From assembly GCA_949130495.1 (NCBI GenBank), contig OX422214.1:7362046-7426045 (forward strand): DNA of 64,000 bases, given 5' to 3'. A program made the translations under genes and the position numbers. Positions 45,376 through 57,276 of this stretch are shown in pieces; position 1 is the stretch's first letter, and each line of letters begins with the position of its first letter. The notes under the pieces are model-generated. The model was given only the letters and a program-made list of their open reading frames with translations. It was not told where the DNA came from and did no database searches. This DNA comes from Sambucus nigra. Taxonomy: Eukaryota > Streptophyta > Magnoliopsida > Dipsacales > Adoxaceae.

Positions 45376-46344
45376 GATGTAAGTTTTTTAATGAAAAATG
45401 TTTTTAAAATGTTTTATAGTGTTTTAAAAGGTTTACACTACATTTTAATTCTGATAAGCTTGAATATGAGTTTGACTTATTTGGATCTCTCATGGAAGAG
45501 ACGTTTTGAACAAAAAGTTAAAAACTCAACTCTGTCACTCGAACGACATCAGATCTCGTTCGAACGAGATGCTGATGTTGCGCGAACGACTTGCATTATC
45601 GTTCAAAGGACATAAAAATTAAGGCGGCATTTTTAATTCTATTTAAACAGTGTTTGCATCAGATATTCGTAGGTGTGCATTCTGAAAAACTATTTACAAA
45701 CCAGAAACTTGTTCGCACTTGTTTTATAAGGTTTACACAGCATAAACACATCCTTAGAGTTTGCAAAGATCCGAGTTATTATTCTTATATGTTTACGTGA
45801 TCTTGCTGCACCAAAGTTGTTTGTTCTAATCATTAAACATGAAAGAGTTTTGCGGTGAAGAAAACATAAGGACTTCTTGTTCGACATCGTAGACGAATCA
45901 AATTCATTCGGTGGACACTGAGATATGTGGATGCGTGTGTTGTGGACAAGTATCGTGGAAGACGAAATTTCTATGTGGGCACTATTAAAGAATGGTAGAA
46001 GATCAGAAGGAGCGTCAAGACCCGTGGGGATCGAGTCTTAGTGTAAGGCCAATCTGTCTTTGTAAAACCATTATTCATAGTGATTGTCTGGCTTGGGCCG
46101 TCTGAGGTTGTTTCCCGTTTTGGGTTTTTTCCTCGTACATCCGGCGTTGTGAGTATTCTTTACTTTCCTTTACTTGCTTTAATCACTAGATTCATGTTTA
46201 GGATTAATCAAGATAAAATTGGTTTAAAGTAAGAATTGGGTTTTCACAACTTGGTTTGGTGCATAATTAAAAGTTGGATAATTTTTCTAAAGAAAAATTT
46301 GGTTTTGTTTGAAACACACATATTTGGCACACCGCACACTTTCA
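45376..46344 (+). repeat. Element B 5' LTR, second part
   Basis: It continues the LTR after element C and matches about 50610-51579. It holds the perfect 18-bp palindrome ATCTCGTTCGAACGAGAT (45553-45570) inside a longer inverted repeat (about 45547-45577), and a TATA-like CTATTTAAAC at 45639-45648. It ends ACACTTTCA. Confidence 0.95.
45540..45648 (+). promoter_or_regulatory. Element B promoter: GTTCGAAC palindromes and TATA-like box
   Basis: TCGAACGACATCAG, the 18-bp palindrome and two further GAACGA or CGTTC half-sites (to about 45606) precede the TATA-like box by 35-90 bp. In the 3' LTR the matching sites are at about 50770-50835, where the best copy is CTCGTTCGAACGACA. Confidence 0.8.
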
Positions 46345-46347
46345 AAT

Positions 46348-46359
46348 TGGTATCAGAGC
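46348..46359 (+). promoter_or_regulatory. Primer binding site, initiator Met tRNA (element B)
   Basis: TGGTATCAGAGC follows the LTR end by three bases, as in most plant Ty1/copia elements. Confidence 0.95.
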
Positions 46360-46404
46360 TAGAAAACATTTTTTATTTGTTTTGTGATCCCGTGTGTTTT
46401 CAAA

Positions 46405-48273
46405 GATGAATTCTGGATACAATGAATTTTCTCAAACTCATATTTTTGATGGCACTAATTACAATTATTAAAAGATGAGAATGAGATGTGCATTAAAATC
46501 TATTGATGATCGTGTTTGGATTGTAGTTGAGAAAGGTTGGACAACCCCTGTCACTATTGTAGATGAGGTCACTAGTTTAAAGCCTGTTGAGTCATGGATC
46601 GAACCTAAACAAAGACTTGCACAATATAATTCTAAGGATCTGCACGTTATTGCTTCACATGTCACACATGAAGAATATAACAGAATTATGACTTGTGAAA
46701 CATCAAAAGAGGCTTGGGATAGTTTGTCACTCACTCACGAGGGAACTAGCACGGTTAGGGCATCAACACTTCAAAATCTCACTACACAGTTTGAGACCAT
46801 TAGGATGTTAGAGAGTGAGACTTTTGATGAGTTTTATTCTAGGTTGTCCAATATTGTCAACTCGTCGTTTAACCTAGGTGAGAAAATTACCGACAACCGT
46901 GTCATTAAGAAAATCCTTAGGTCATTGTCTAGTAGGTTTGATGCGAAAATGACCATTTTAAACTCCTTGGGTAGGTTACAGTCGACAAAACTAGAAGAGA
47001 TCGTAGGTGACCTAAAAACCTTTGAAATCGACATGATTACCTCCAAGCAAGTGCCTAAGAAAGAAAACGGTATTGCTTTGAAAACCCGGAAGCAGGAAAT
47101 TAAAGTTTCGGATTCCGATTCCGATTTCGATTTTGAGGATGTTCCTTTGTTCGAAAAGAAATTTAAAAAATTTATTAAGCTTCAAAAGTAATCGAAAGAT
47201 GCCAATAAATTTGAAAAATTCAAGAACAAAAAAGTAAATCCCACCTCTAAGGATAAGTATGAGAAGCCTAAGAGAGATGATTCGGATAAGTGTTTTAGGT
47301 GTGAAGGGTACGGTCACAAAGTTAAGAGGTGTCCCACTAGTCTTAAGAAAGAGGGAAGCAACCCATTATCTATAATTCAACCTTAAGTGATAGTGATCCG
47401 AAAGAGGGAGAGAGTTCCCCCATTGATCGTAACTTTATTGCAGTTATGGAATGTCATGTGAGCGACGACGATTCTCATGTGCATGACACTTTCGAGGAGG
47501 TTTTGAGTGTATCCCATGTTAGTGAGGGTGAAGAGAGTGACGAGGAGGAGATAGATGTGAAAGAGTTGCAAAAAGCATTTAATGAGTTGTATGCCGAAAC
47601 AGTGAAGGTGAAAAAGGCTAACTCCAAATTACAAGCTAAGTTAAATGAGCGTGCCATAGAAAATAATGATAGTTTGATTGAGGATCTTAGGGCGCGAGAG
47701 AAGAAGTTTAGGGAGAAACTAGAGTTTGTGGAGAAATAGAGAGACAATCTCCGTGGTTTGATGGAGTCCTTGAAAACGGAGATTTTAGAGTTTGAGGAGT
47801 CTTGGTGTTTGCTCGTGTCTAGGATTCACGAGCTGGAGGAGAGGTTGAGAGACTCGTCTAGAGTCAAGTTTGATTTGGAGGCTAGGTCGGAGAAGTTAGA
47901 TAAGATCCTAGGCACCGTCCAAATTAAGGGAGATAGGGGAGGTATAGGTTTTGGTGAGAGAGTTGTTCCCATTCCCCCCACACGTGTGAGAAACACTAGG
48001 AAGGTTAAAAAAGGTCCACGTATAGGTAATCATTCCCACCACCGCTTCACTTGCACGTTTTGTGGTAGGAAAGGTCACCTTAGGCGTTATTGTTTCGACC
48101 TTAGACAAGCTCCTAGGAAGTTTGGGAATAAAGTTGACCAGGTTCCCAAAACCCCCATGCATCGTTTTACACCAACTTGTGTTAGGAAATCGGATTTAGT
48201 GGCTTTAGGAATTAAACTTCATGATTCTCATTTGGGTGCATTTGAGTCTTCCCATGCTAAATCTAAAGGATGA
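46405..48273 (+). pseudogene. Ty1/copia gag relic with two zinc knuckles
   Basis: The frame opens at 46405 (MNSGYNEFSQTHIFDGTNYN), then a stop (46465-46467) replaces the Trp of the usual YWK motif. The body 46475-47191 is a UBN2-type gag (EAWDSLSLTHEG, LESETFDEFYSRL, ILRSLSSRFD, LKTFEID). A stop lies at 47189-47191. The same frame goes on to a CCHC knuckle CFRCEGYGHKVKRC (47291-47332), then a frame change near 47370. An acidic, coiled-coil-like part follows (47371-47736), then a stop (47737-47739), more coiled coil, and a second knuckle CTFCGRKGHLRRYC (48052-48093) before the end at 48273. Two knuckles separated by an acidic coiled coil are typical of large Sirevirus-like gags. Several breaks make it inactive. 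Confidence 0.85.
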
Positions 48274-50318
48274 TAGTGTTGCCATGTTTATCATATGCTA
48301 GTTTGCTTCATGATTTATTCATTGCTAGTATTATGACATGTGCATCATTTTGTATTATAGTTTTCATTTTTTTAGAAATTTTTTTGAAAATCCAAAAAGA
48401 TTTTGTTTTTAAAAAAACTTTTGAAAACCCAAAAAGATTTTTCTTTTATTGGAGTCAAAATATGAAAAGCCAAAAAGATTTTCGGTTTTTGTTTTTAAGT
48501 TTACATGTTTGATGTGGCATATTGGTGTGATTGGACCCCCCCCCCCCCCAATCGTTTCATTATCCATGTGGCTAGGACATTTGGTCATTATTATCAATGC
48601 TTAGAATGATCTTAACCATTTTTTATATGGGGTTGTTTTGAAGTTTATATGCATTTTTATTCGACTTTATATATATATGCCAACATTTCACACATGCACG
48701 AGCTTATATGGATGCTTGACTTCTCTTGCATATTTGAATTTGGTGAGGCTTTCTTATCTCAATCTTGTCATCTATCAGTAAGAAAATTAAGGAGAAGTTT
48801 GCATTTAAGATCCGTTTACCGTGAGGATATAAATTGGTAAAAATGAGTGATTCACGAGAAAGGGCTACGAGAATTCAAAATTGACTCGTCATGAAAGCCA
48901 CCGTTTAAAAGAGCCCAAAATAAAATGCAATATGCTAAGAAAAGGGCCAAATTAGTTTAGTTAATTCCAAAGAAAATATGATATTATTGGGGGAGTTTGG
49001 ATGGATTAAAAATTTAAACAGGTTTGTCCAACTAATCCTAATGTTGAAACATTGCAATTTGACGCCATTGTTTGTATAATCGTCAAAATTCTGGATTGTG
49101 TGTAGGTAGTATGTCTAGTTCATTAAGTTGACACTTTTATTGTCATACGGCTATGATAAAGTTTGATGATTTATTGCTATCAATTAGATCTTCTTGATCA
49201 TTTCGATGTGTTGAAATTGTGACTCATTTGTTGTAGTTTCACGCCCATTCATTCCATATCCATGTTTGATCACATTGGTACTATGTTTGCATGTAACTCG
49301 CATTTTTAGTTTTTATAAGTTTTTGCGTTTTGTGTTAAAAGCCTACTGTTTTAACACTGTTTTGTTTCTGTCAGGCCCCTCCTGGAATTTTTTTGTGGAA
49401 ATTTTTTCACTGGGCAAAAATATAACATATTTTTCTGGGAAAATGTGAGATTTTGGCAACTTCGCATCTCGTTTGAACGAAGTCCTATCTTGTTCGAATG
49501 ACGGGCTATTTTGGAGCTTCTGATTGGTTTGCAGTCCTCTGGGTTAAATTGGAATTTTTTTGGTACTGCTGGAAGTGTTTCTGGACTGACTGGTTTATAT
49601 GCAAGTTTTAATTGGTTCAAAATTACATTTTTACACATAGTCCGTTTAGCACACATGATAAGATTACTAAATTTTTTGTGTGATTCCTGGTTTACTAGCT
49701 ACTGAGTTGTCATCTATTGATCATATTTAGCTGGTTGTTTCATGGTTATCTAGCGTTTTCACTTCTCATGCTATCCAATTGATTTAAACTGGTCTATTCT
49801 CATGCTAGATATTTCAAATTGATTTATCTTTTCACCGGATTGTCTATTCGAGACAAAAAGGGGGAGAGATGTATGTGATGTAGGGGGAGATTTGAGCATG
49901 TTGAGCATGTTTTGGTGTACATATGTTTGCAAATTGGTATCTCATTTTGGTATTAAAAATTGGTATCATTTTGCTGCTCAAATTATTAATCAAATGATGT
50001 TTCTGAGATTATTCATATTGGTATCTATTATTGTTTGGTATCATTTGGATGAATATATTGGTTTCATTTGTTCCTCCATACTTCACTGGGTATTTGTTTG
50101 TCTATTTCATGTGTGTAGGTATGCTTCAGCGATTTGTGATTTCAAGTCTACATCACATTCAGACAGCTCATGCTTGTCGGTGCTACATATTCTAGTCCAT
50201 GTCCTGTATTTTTTGTTTTTGGGTTTATGGCATGGAATTTAGGCGTCATACGTCTTGACGGTCTGGTTAGGCATTTCACTGGTTTAGTTTTGTCCCGGAA
50301 TAGTCAAAAGGGGAGATT
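48274..50318 (+). other. Element B 3' internal region without pol
   Basis: No reading frame of note. A run of about 14 C lies near 48536-48549. Two extra GTTCGAAC-like sites lie at 49466-49503. Purine boxes AAAAAGGGGGAGAGAT (about 49856-49871) and GTAGGGGGAGATTTG (about 49881-49895) precede the true polypurine tract at 50306-50318. Repeated AAGGGGGAGA boxes ahead of the 3' LTR are a known Sirevirus feature. Confidence 0.75.
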
Positions 50319-51579
50319 TGTAATGACATAAATTTCCAATTGAGTCTCTGTATTATTTTGACTTAATTCCATGAACAAAACTATGTTTGAATTATGTCAT
50401 AGGGAGATTTTTATTTTGTCACGATCCACTTGGTCTATGACGTATTGAAGCAAATTAAAGACATTTCGGCAAAGCTTCAAAGAATTTATCATGCTGATGT
50501 TTATTTGGTGCAAGTTTAATCATCTTGAAAGGTAATTGCATTCCGAGATCACTCAGGTATGAATGCTTATAATTGATGGTGCTCGGAATCATTTTTATAA
50601 AAGATAAGGATGTAATTTTTATAAAGAAAAATGTTTTAAAAATGTTTTATAGTGTTTTAAAAGGTTTCACTACGTTTTAATTCTGATAAGATCGAATAGG
50701 AGTTTGACTTATTTGGATCTCTCATGGAAGAGACGTTTTGAACAAAAAATCATAAATTCAACTCTGTCACTCAAACGACATCAGATCTCGTTCAAACGAG
50801 ATCCTGATGTTGCGTGAACGACTTGCATTCTCGTTCGAACGACACGGAAATCGAGGCATCATTTTTAATCCTATTTAAATAGTGTTTGCATTATAATTTC
50901 GTAGGTGTGCATTCTGGAAAACTGTTTAAGAACCAGAAACTTATTTGCACATGTTTTCTAAGGTTTACAAAGCATAAACACACCCTTAGAGTTTGCAAAG
51001 ATCCGTGTTATTATTCTTATATGTTTACGTGATATTTCTGCACCAAAGTTGTTTGTTCTACACATTGAACATCAATGGGTTTTGCGGTGAAGAAAAGAGA
51101 AGCACTTCTTGTTCGTCATCGTAGATGAATTAAATCCATTCAGTGGACACCGAGACATACGTGGACGCGTGTGTTGTGGACTGGTATCGTGGAAGACGAA
51201 ATTTCTACGCGGGCACTATTAAATCACGGTAGAAGATCCGAAGGTACGTCAAGACCCATGGGGATCGAGTCTTAGTGTAAGGCTAATCTGTCTTTATAAA
51301 ACCATTATTCATAGTGGTTCTCTGGCTTGGGTCGTCCGTTGTTGTTTTCCCATTTTGGGTTTCTTCCTCGTACATCCGACGTTGTGAGTATTCTTTACTT
51401 TCCTTTACTTGCTTTAATCACGAGATGCATGTTTAGGTTTAATCAAGATAAAATTGATTTAAAGTAAGAATTGGGTTTTCATAACTTGGTTTGGTGCATA
51501 ATTAAAAGTTGGATAATTTTTCTAAAGAAAAATTTGGTTTTGTCTGATACACACATATTGGGCACACTGCGCACCTTCA
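50319..51579 (+). repeat. Element B 3' LTR
   Basis: 1261 bp, TGTAATGACATAAATTT ... GCACCTTCA. It is uninterrupted and so shows the original sequence at the point where element C entered the other LTR (ATAAGGATGTAA at 50603-50614). GTGAA follows it. Confidence 0.95.
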
Positions 51580-51584
51580 GTGAA

Positions 51585-51676
51585 TCGTATATTAAAATGA
51601 GAATTAAATATACGGGTTTTTTTTAAGCTCAAGGGAAAATGGTATTTTAAACTAGTGAAAGTTTCAGAAAATGATC

Positions 51677-51745
<69 letters not shown>

Positions 51746-52337
51746 GAGAACTATATATATATCACATTGATGATCATACCAACTAAAGCTTAGGTGATAG
51801 CTTACAGTAGAATATATATTATATCACGCATGGTAGGTGATAGTTATGAGGACTTAGAGGATGGGTGAAAGAGGTTAGTTAGGCAGGGTAGCTTAACTAG
51901 GTTGTTTAAAATGTATACGATAGGTGTGCACTATTAGAAGAGTTGTGAGGTGTATCTCATGAGAGTGCGATACCAGTTTAAATATGAGAGATTTCATATT
52001 TTAAAAAAATGGCATTCGATGCACTTGCTAAATATTTTCAAAACTCGAGATCTGACCCATTTCTCTATTTCCCTTTCTCTCTTGCTATATATATGTATAT
52101 AATTGGTGTCCAGGCATAAGGATGCCTCGATGATGATTCTTTCGAATCAGACGTTATTGCAGTAGTTGTGGATGCAAGCATATTTATTTTAGACGTTTCT
52201 ATCCTTGTGATGTAGATAGGAGGCATTATAGAAACATTCGTGAGGATAGCCCAATTGTATTCATTTATTCTTTCACTGCATTTTAGGTTGCGGCATTTCG
52301 ATTGGGTTGCATTATGTTGTACCGAGAGTTCGGTTAC
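51585..52337 (+). mobile_element. Inferred third part of the split chromovirus LTR
   Basis: Non-coding host DNA right of element B, with a TA run (51679-51746) and blocks at 52107-52205 resembling 15-115 of this window. It ends where element D begins (GTTAC at 52333-52337 is the left flank). The assignment is inferred from those shared blocks. Confidence 0.45.
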
Positions 52338-53876
52338 TAATACGATGCAAATATTGCACATTTCATCCCTCGAACGTACACATTTTATCCCCCTCGAGTA
52401 TCTTATTCCCTATATTTATGCTCGTTAACCAGACAACCTCATATTTTTATGTTAACATGTTTTTCAGGGGTTAATTGAGCTTTTATAGGTATTTGGATGA
52501 TAAGTGTGAAGTTCGGACGCATTTCACTTGATTTTCGTACGCGATCAAACTTTCAAGGGCAATTTAGTTAATTCAAATTTTGGGCACCTGGCCCATCATC
52601 TTCATGGAAGTTTTAGCCCTCCTATAATCTTCACGTGGCCGCGAACGGTTCGCAATTCCAATTCAGAACGAAGAAGTTACGGCAATTTCAGCGGACGTAA
52701 ATTGTAAACAAGCCAAAACAGCAAGTAGCTTGGCTAATACCAGCTTGATCGATCGATCGATCAAAAGGATCGATCAATCCTTCATTTTTCAACCATCGTG
52801 AGTAGACAGTAGGCTATGATTTTCAACATTGATCGATCGACGGTTTGGGTCGATCGATCGATCCCCTATTTTTAAGAGATATTTTGCTTTTATTTTCTTT
52901 GTTCTTTTCTTTTCTAATTCAATTCCCACAAACTATATAAAGCTTTTTTGTTGTAAATATAAAAAATTAGGGTTTAGAAAAGATTTTAGGTTAGAATAGC
53001 TTAGGGTTTGAGGGTTTTGGAGAGTTCTTCTTTGATTCTTCTTGATTTGACACCCAATTGGGTTGTAGGTTGCACTATTCATCATCCTCTCCATTTAATA
53101 TAGTTGTTTTCCATTAATTCTTACTTTCATAATTATATTTACATGCTTTGATAATTAGATTCACATGGTTTCTTTACTTGCTTTCTAGTGTAGATTTATT
53201 GCGTTTATTTATCGCTTTCTTTATCATGTTTTTACCATGCTTTCTAGCTAAATTAGTCTAGGTTGTATTTGAATGGAACTCACTCGAGTTGACGCATTGC
53301 TTTGCTTTGGGGATGGCATTTACGGGTCTATTTCGGGTGCATTGTCCTAGTTATTGCGCCTAGGAGATTTGATGGGGCATATCATGTATGTCCCATGCTT
53401 AAAACCTTTCGTGCGTAATTTTCGGAATATTTGTTGACGCCAAAATCTTATTAGGATTTTAGGCGGATTTAGGAGCGTGACAACCCTTGATTCAATTAAC
53501 TGTCAAAACGAGACGAATTCGTAATAACTCGTCGACGTATGTATCCATTTTATACAAATTAACTCAGGTGAGGGATATTCGATACAACCTATAGTTTTTA
53601 CCGCTTTGTTAATCTAGTTTCAATACACTTGCCTAGATTAATCATTTCCCTTTTATGCATCTTTTACTTTTAGTTTGTAATTCATCTTTTTACACTTTTA
53701 TTGAGAAGTATTAAATCATACAAATTCTAGCAACTCGTCTCAGTGGATATTTTCGATACCCGACTTACAGCTAGACTTGCCCCGCAATCGTAGTCGTAAT
53801 TTAGTTTTTTGTATTGAGGAGGTGAACAGAAAACAACGACCAGCGTTTGACACGCGCTACTTTTCTCCCTCGATGA
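52338..53876 (+). repeat. Element D 5' LTR
   Basis: Homologous in layout to the C LTR, including a GAAGTTACGGCAATTTC box (about 52671) that matches GAGTTATGGCCATTTTC in C. Palindromes lie at 52745-52865, a TATATAAAG TATA box at about 52934-52942, and the end reads CCCTCGATGA. Confidence 0.9.
52745..52942 (+). promoter_or_regulatory. Element D promoter: GATCGATC palindromes and TATA box
   Basis: TTGATCGATCGATCGATCAA (52745-52764) is a perfect 20-bp palindrome, followed by GGATCGATCAATCC. A second pair (TTGATCGATCGA near 52829, and TCGATCGATCGATC near 52850) lies about 85 bp on. The TATA box follows about 70 bp later. The matching sites in the 3' LTR are at 57683-57787. Confidence 0.9.
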
Positions 53877-54071
53877 AAATGGCGCCGTTGCGGGGGACTT
53901 GTTTGTGTTAGACATTGTTTGATTTAGTATTTCATAGTATTTTCTTTCTATTTGTATTTTTTGGCTAACCTTTTTGCATGACTTCCACATTTGAGCACTT
54001 AAAAACGCTTGAATTTATCGCGTGCACTTACTTTGTGGAATCCGTCACTTCAAGGCATTTTTTGGGTAAGC

Positions 54072-55190
54072 ATGTCTTATTCCAATTCTTTCGGTAATCA
54101 TTGTTATAGTTCTCAAAATGCTCGTAATCCGTTAACTTTCGGTCAATACTTAGAATCCCAAAGTATTGTAAATTCAAATATGACTTTGGGCGAGTATAAT
54201 GAAAGTCAAAACTTGGGTTATTGGAATTTTGATGATGCTAATAATGATTTTGTGCCTCTACCTCCTTATATTAGGAATTTTGAAATGAATTGCAATAGTT
54301 TTCAAAATTCCTATAATAATGAGTTTTCATTTAAGTCCGATGGTAATTTTCAAAGATCCCATTCTCATGTATCCTCACCTCGACCTATGGCATTCGGTGA
54401 GGGCTTGCGTATGTATGAGAATGAGAAACTTGAAAATCGTTATCGAGAAGAAAATCGTTTGTGGGAACATGACTTAGATTTATTATTTGAGTCCGGCGAC
54501 GATTTTGCTTTCGAGACTTTCGAAGTCGAAGAATGTTTTGAACCAAACGAGGTACTTGTGCCTACTTTGGAACAAACCATTCTTGATTTTTCCCATTGCA
54601 TCATGGATATTGAAAGTGAGGATGAAAATGATGTAATATCTATTTGCAATGAAATGATTTATTCTTTGGCCCCCAAAGAAGAAGATTTCATTGAAAATGA
54701 TATTATTTCTTTTGAAACTCAATCTTCATGCGATGATGATTCATCTCATGACTTTGAATTTCTTTCATCCCCTTTTTCATTCTCTATTATCACACCGTCA
54801 CAAGTCCCCGATGATTCAGTTTCAAACTTTAATGTTTTAAACCTTTTCGCCGATGATGAGTACTTGCTCGAGTCGCCTTCCACAATCGCATCTTCGCCTT
54901 TGTGTGCGCCACCTCCCATTTCAATTTCAAAATCCTTGGGAGGATATTAAGCTTTTCTCGGTTCCCATATGTTTTTGTCACCCGTTCAATCCAAACCCCC
55001 CATCGTCCCTCCAAAATTTTTAATTGGCGATGGTTCATTTATTACGCCTTACACATACCTTCCGTTGTTCAAACGAAATTCATATTTTTTGGAAGGCATG
55101 CTTTTATGTGAGGGTACACCTGTTATCCTACAAAGTCAAATCGTTTTCACGGTGGACTGTCAACTATTTAGATTTCTAGTGTATAGTTAG
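54072..55190 (+). pseudogene. Element D copy of the 372-codon acidic protein, one stop
   Basis: Same start (MSYSNSFGN) and exactly the same total length as the element C protein (372 codons plus stop). It keeps the three FGEYLESQ-type repeats, the acidic middle and the C-terminal PPIVPP and KRNSYF blocks. The only break is a TAA at 54948-54950, where C reads Ser after GGY; after it the frame continues unchanged to 55190. Substitutions are spread along the protein, but no net insertion or deletion has occurred. GGGTAAGC also precedes this ATG. Confidence 0.8.
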
Positions 55191-57276
55191 TGTGAAGCCT
55201 AAATAGTAGGTTGTATATAGTTAGCTTTTTATTCGTTCTTTCTTTTTATTTTAGTCTAGTGTAATTAGTTAACTTTTTGTTGTTTGTTTTTGCTATGCTC
55301 GGTAATAACTTGTTTTGTAGATTCTTTGGACTTGTTCTTACGGAGATCGCTCCATTGTGGGTAATATAGCTCTTTTCCTTTTTAAACTTGGTTCTTAATT
55401 AACATTGAGTACAATGTAAGGTTTTAAGTTAGGGGGTGTGGGATATTCTATCCATTCATTGGTAGTGCCCATGTTTTTTCTCACATGTTAGTCACTTAGT
55501 ATGATTTTCTTAATAAAATTGAAAATTTTCAAAAATATTTTCTTTCTTTTTTCTCCTCTTTTGGGCATTTTGCGTTTGTTTCCGATGATAAATTTTAATA
55601 ATTGCCCGATCCAATTGAAAACCCAATGATGCATGTTCTCAATTTTAGAAGTTATTAGACTTTAGTCTTGATTATTGATATTATGAATAACTTCATGAAT
55701 TAAACTTTAATCCCTTGAGCACATGCACTTTCTTTCTTTATTGATTTGGTTTTAGATTTTTATAACTCTATAATCTTTTGTTGCATTTTATATACTTACA
55801 CCGAGTAAGCTTTGTACCTTTCGTCGTATGTGAGTGTATACACTATTCTTTTCTCTTTGAAAATGTTGAATTCGCCGGTAATCTCTATATTCTTTCATCC
55901 ATCGTTCATTAATTGAGTTCATATATGAAATGAGTTACTTGAGCATGATTTTCAAAGTTTGTTTTGACTCGAGAATTGCATAAACTTTGTGAAATGATCA
56001 CATGCCATCTTTGTTATATCACCCATATTGACATTGACCTCACCCTTATATCTTTACCCTCATTAACCCCTTTGAGCCTAAATATTAGCCTTTCGTTTCA
56101 TAAACTCAATTCCCATAACCAACTCCAAATTGGAGTTTTAAACCATACATACACATTCCATACCTTTGTTTGGATTGTTACTTGGGATTGAATGATGTTT
56201 GTTGTGTTGCGGTTGCAAGTTAGGCATATGAGAGTGTGATAAGTAAAAGAAAAGAGATGTGAAAAAAATGAAAAAGGGAAAGCAAAAAGCAAAAGAAAAC
56301 AAAAGAAAAAAATGAGAAAAAGAAGACAAGAAAAAGAAAGAGAAAGTTGTAAATGTTGTATATAGTTCAATAATCTTTTATTACTCTCTCGATTGTTATA
56401 TCCAATGCCTTTTTGGAACTTTTTTTCCAATTTTTATATTGCCCGCATTTTCCCATTATCTCGAGTTTTCATTCCGAATACTTTGAATCCGTACATATAC
56501 ATTCCTTCATTTCGTACCCCTGCCAAACCTACATTAAAACCCTATACAAGTCCTATGTGATCTTAGATTTATGTAATTTAAAAGTTGAAATAGTTTTGAT
56601 AATCTGTGAAAATGCATTTCGCCTCCTTTAATGTGCGGTATCTTTCATTGAGATTACAATTTTTCAGTTTATATATAGCATTCTTCATTGTGACATGTGT
56701 GCGGCCTAGTTGCCATTTACATTTACTCTTTATGCCCACATGTTTCGTGTGTTGCCTCCCTGTTTCGAGTGAATTCACTTGATGAGTGTAATTCCCATGA
56801 GAATTGAATATTTGCTTGCTTTAATGTTTATCCGGTTTATATAAGTTTTTGCCAAATCACACTTCGCATGTGCTTGCCCCCTCCACCATTTTAAGGTTTC
56901 AATTCTATGAGGTGCATTCTATAATGTTAATGATTTGGACTTTTGTTTGAATGCATTCACTTTGCTAATAATGCGTATGAAATCTTGTTCGCTATTGTTG
57001 GGCTTGTCGCATGTTGGTTTGGTCATATTTTGAGGAAATCATGTGATATTTGTGGGTATCATCCCTGAAAACCCTCACGAGACAACACTCGTCCACTAGG
57101 GTGACCTAGGAGTTTAACGACTTATTGTATACGCTAAATGCAATCGAATCGCTCGCAAAAGTGTCCTTTTACTTTTATACCATACTTTTGTTCTATCTCA
57201 TGCTTTTGGTTTGCTTGTAGTTCTTGTTGCATCCTATTTCATTGCTAGGGAGTAGAAATGTGTAAGTTAGTGGGTG
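55191..57276 (+). other. Element D 3' internal non-coding region
   Basis: Aligns with 41692-43794. It includes a TTTTAAGTTAGGGGGTG box (55422-55438) followed by TGGGATATTC, a purine-rich tract (about 56250-56345) and the terminal tract GTAAGTTAGTGGGTG (57262-57276). No gene. Confidence 0.8.

Larger units (their letters stand above)
38512..51579 (+). mobile_element. Gag-only Ty1/copia element B (Sirevirus-like), with nested insertion
   Basis: The element is flanked by perfect GTGAA duplications (38507-38511 and 51580-51584). The 5' LTR is split into 38512-38802 and 45376-46344, 1260 bp in total. The 3' LTR is 50319-51579, 1261 bp. LTR mismatches are clearly more frequent than in the nested element C, as expected for the older insertion. 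The Met-tRNA primer site is at 46348-46359 and the polypurine tract AAAAGGGGAGATT is at 50306-50318. The internal region holds only a gag relic. No protease, integrase, RT or RNase H was found. It fits the known class of terminal-repeat elements with a gag domain only. Confidence 0.9.

Noticed and set aside
49892..50242. 116-codon frame in the 3' interior of element B
   Set aside because: Hydrophobic but low-complexity, in the region where Sirevirus-like elements are non-coding; no similarity recognised and no counterpart elsewhere.
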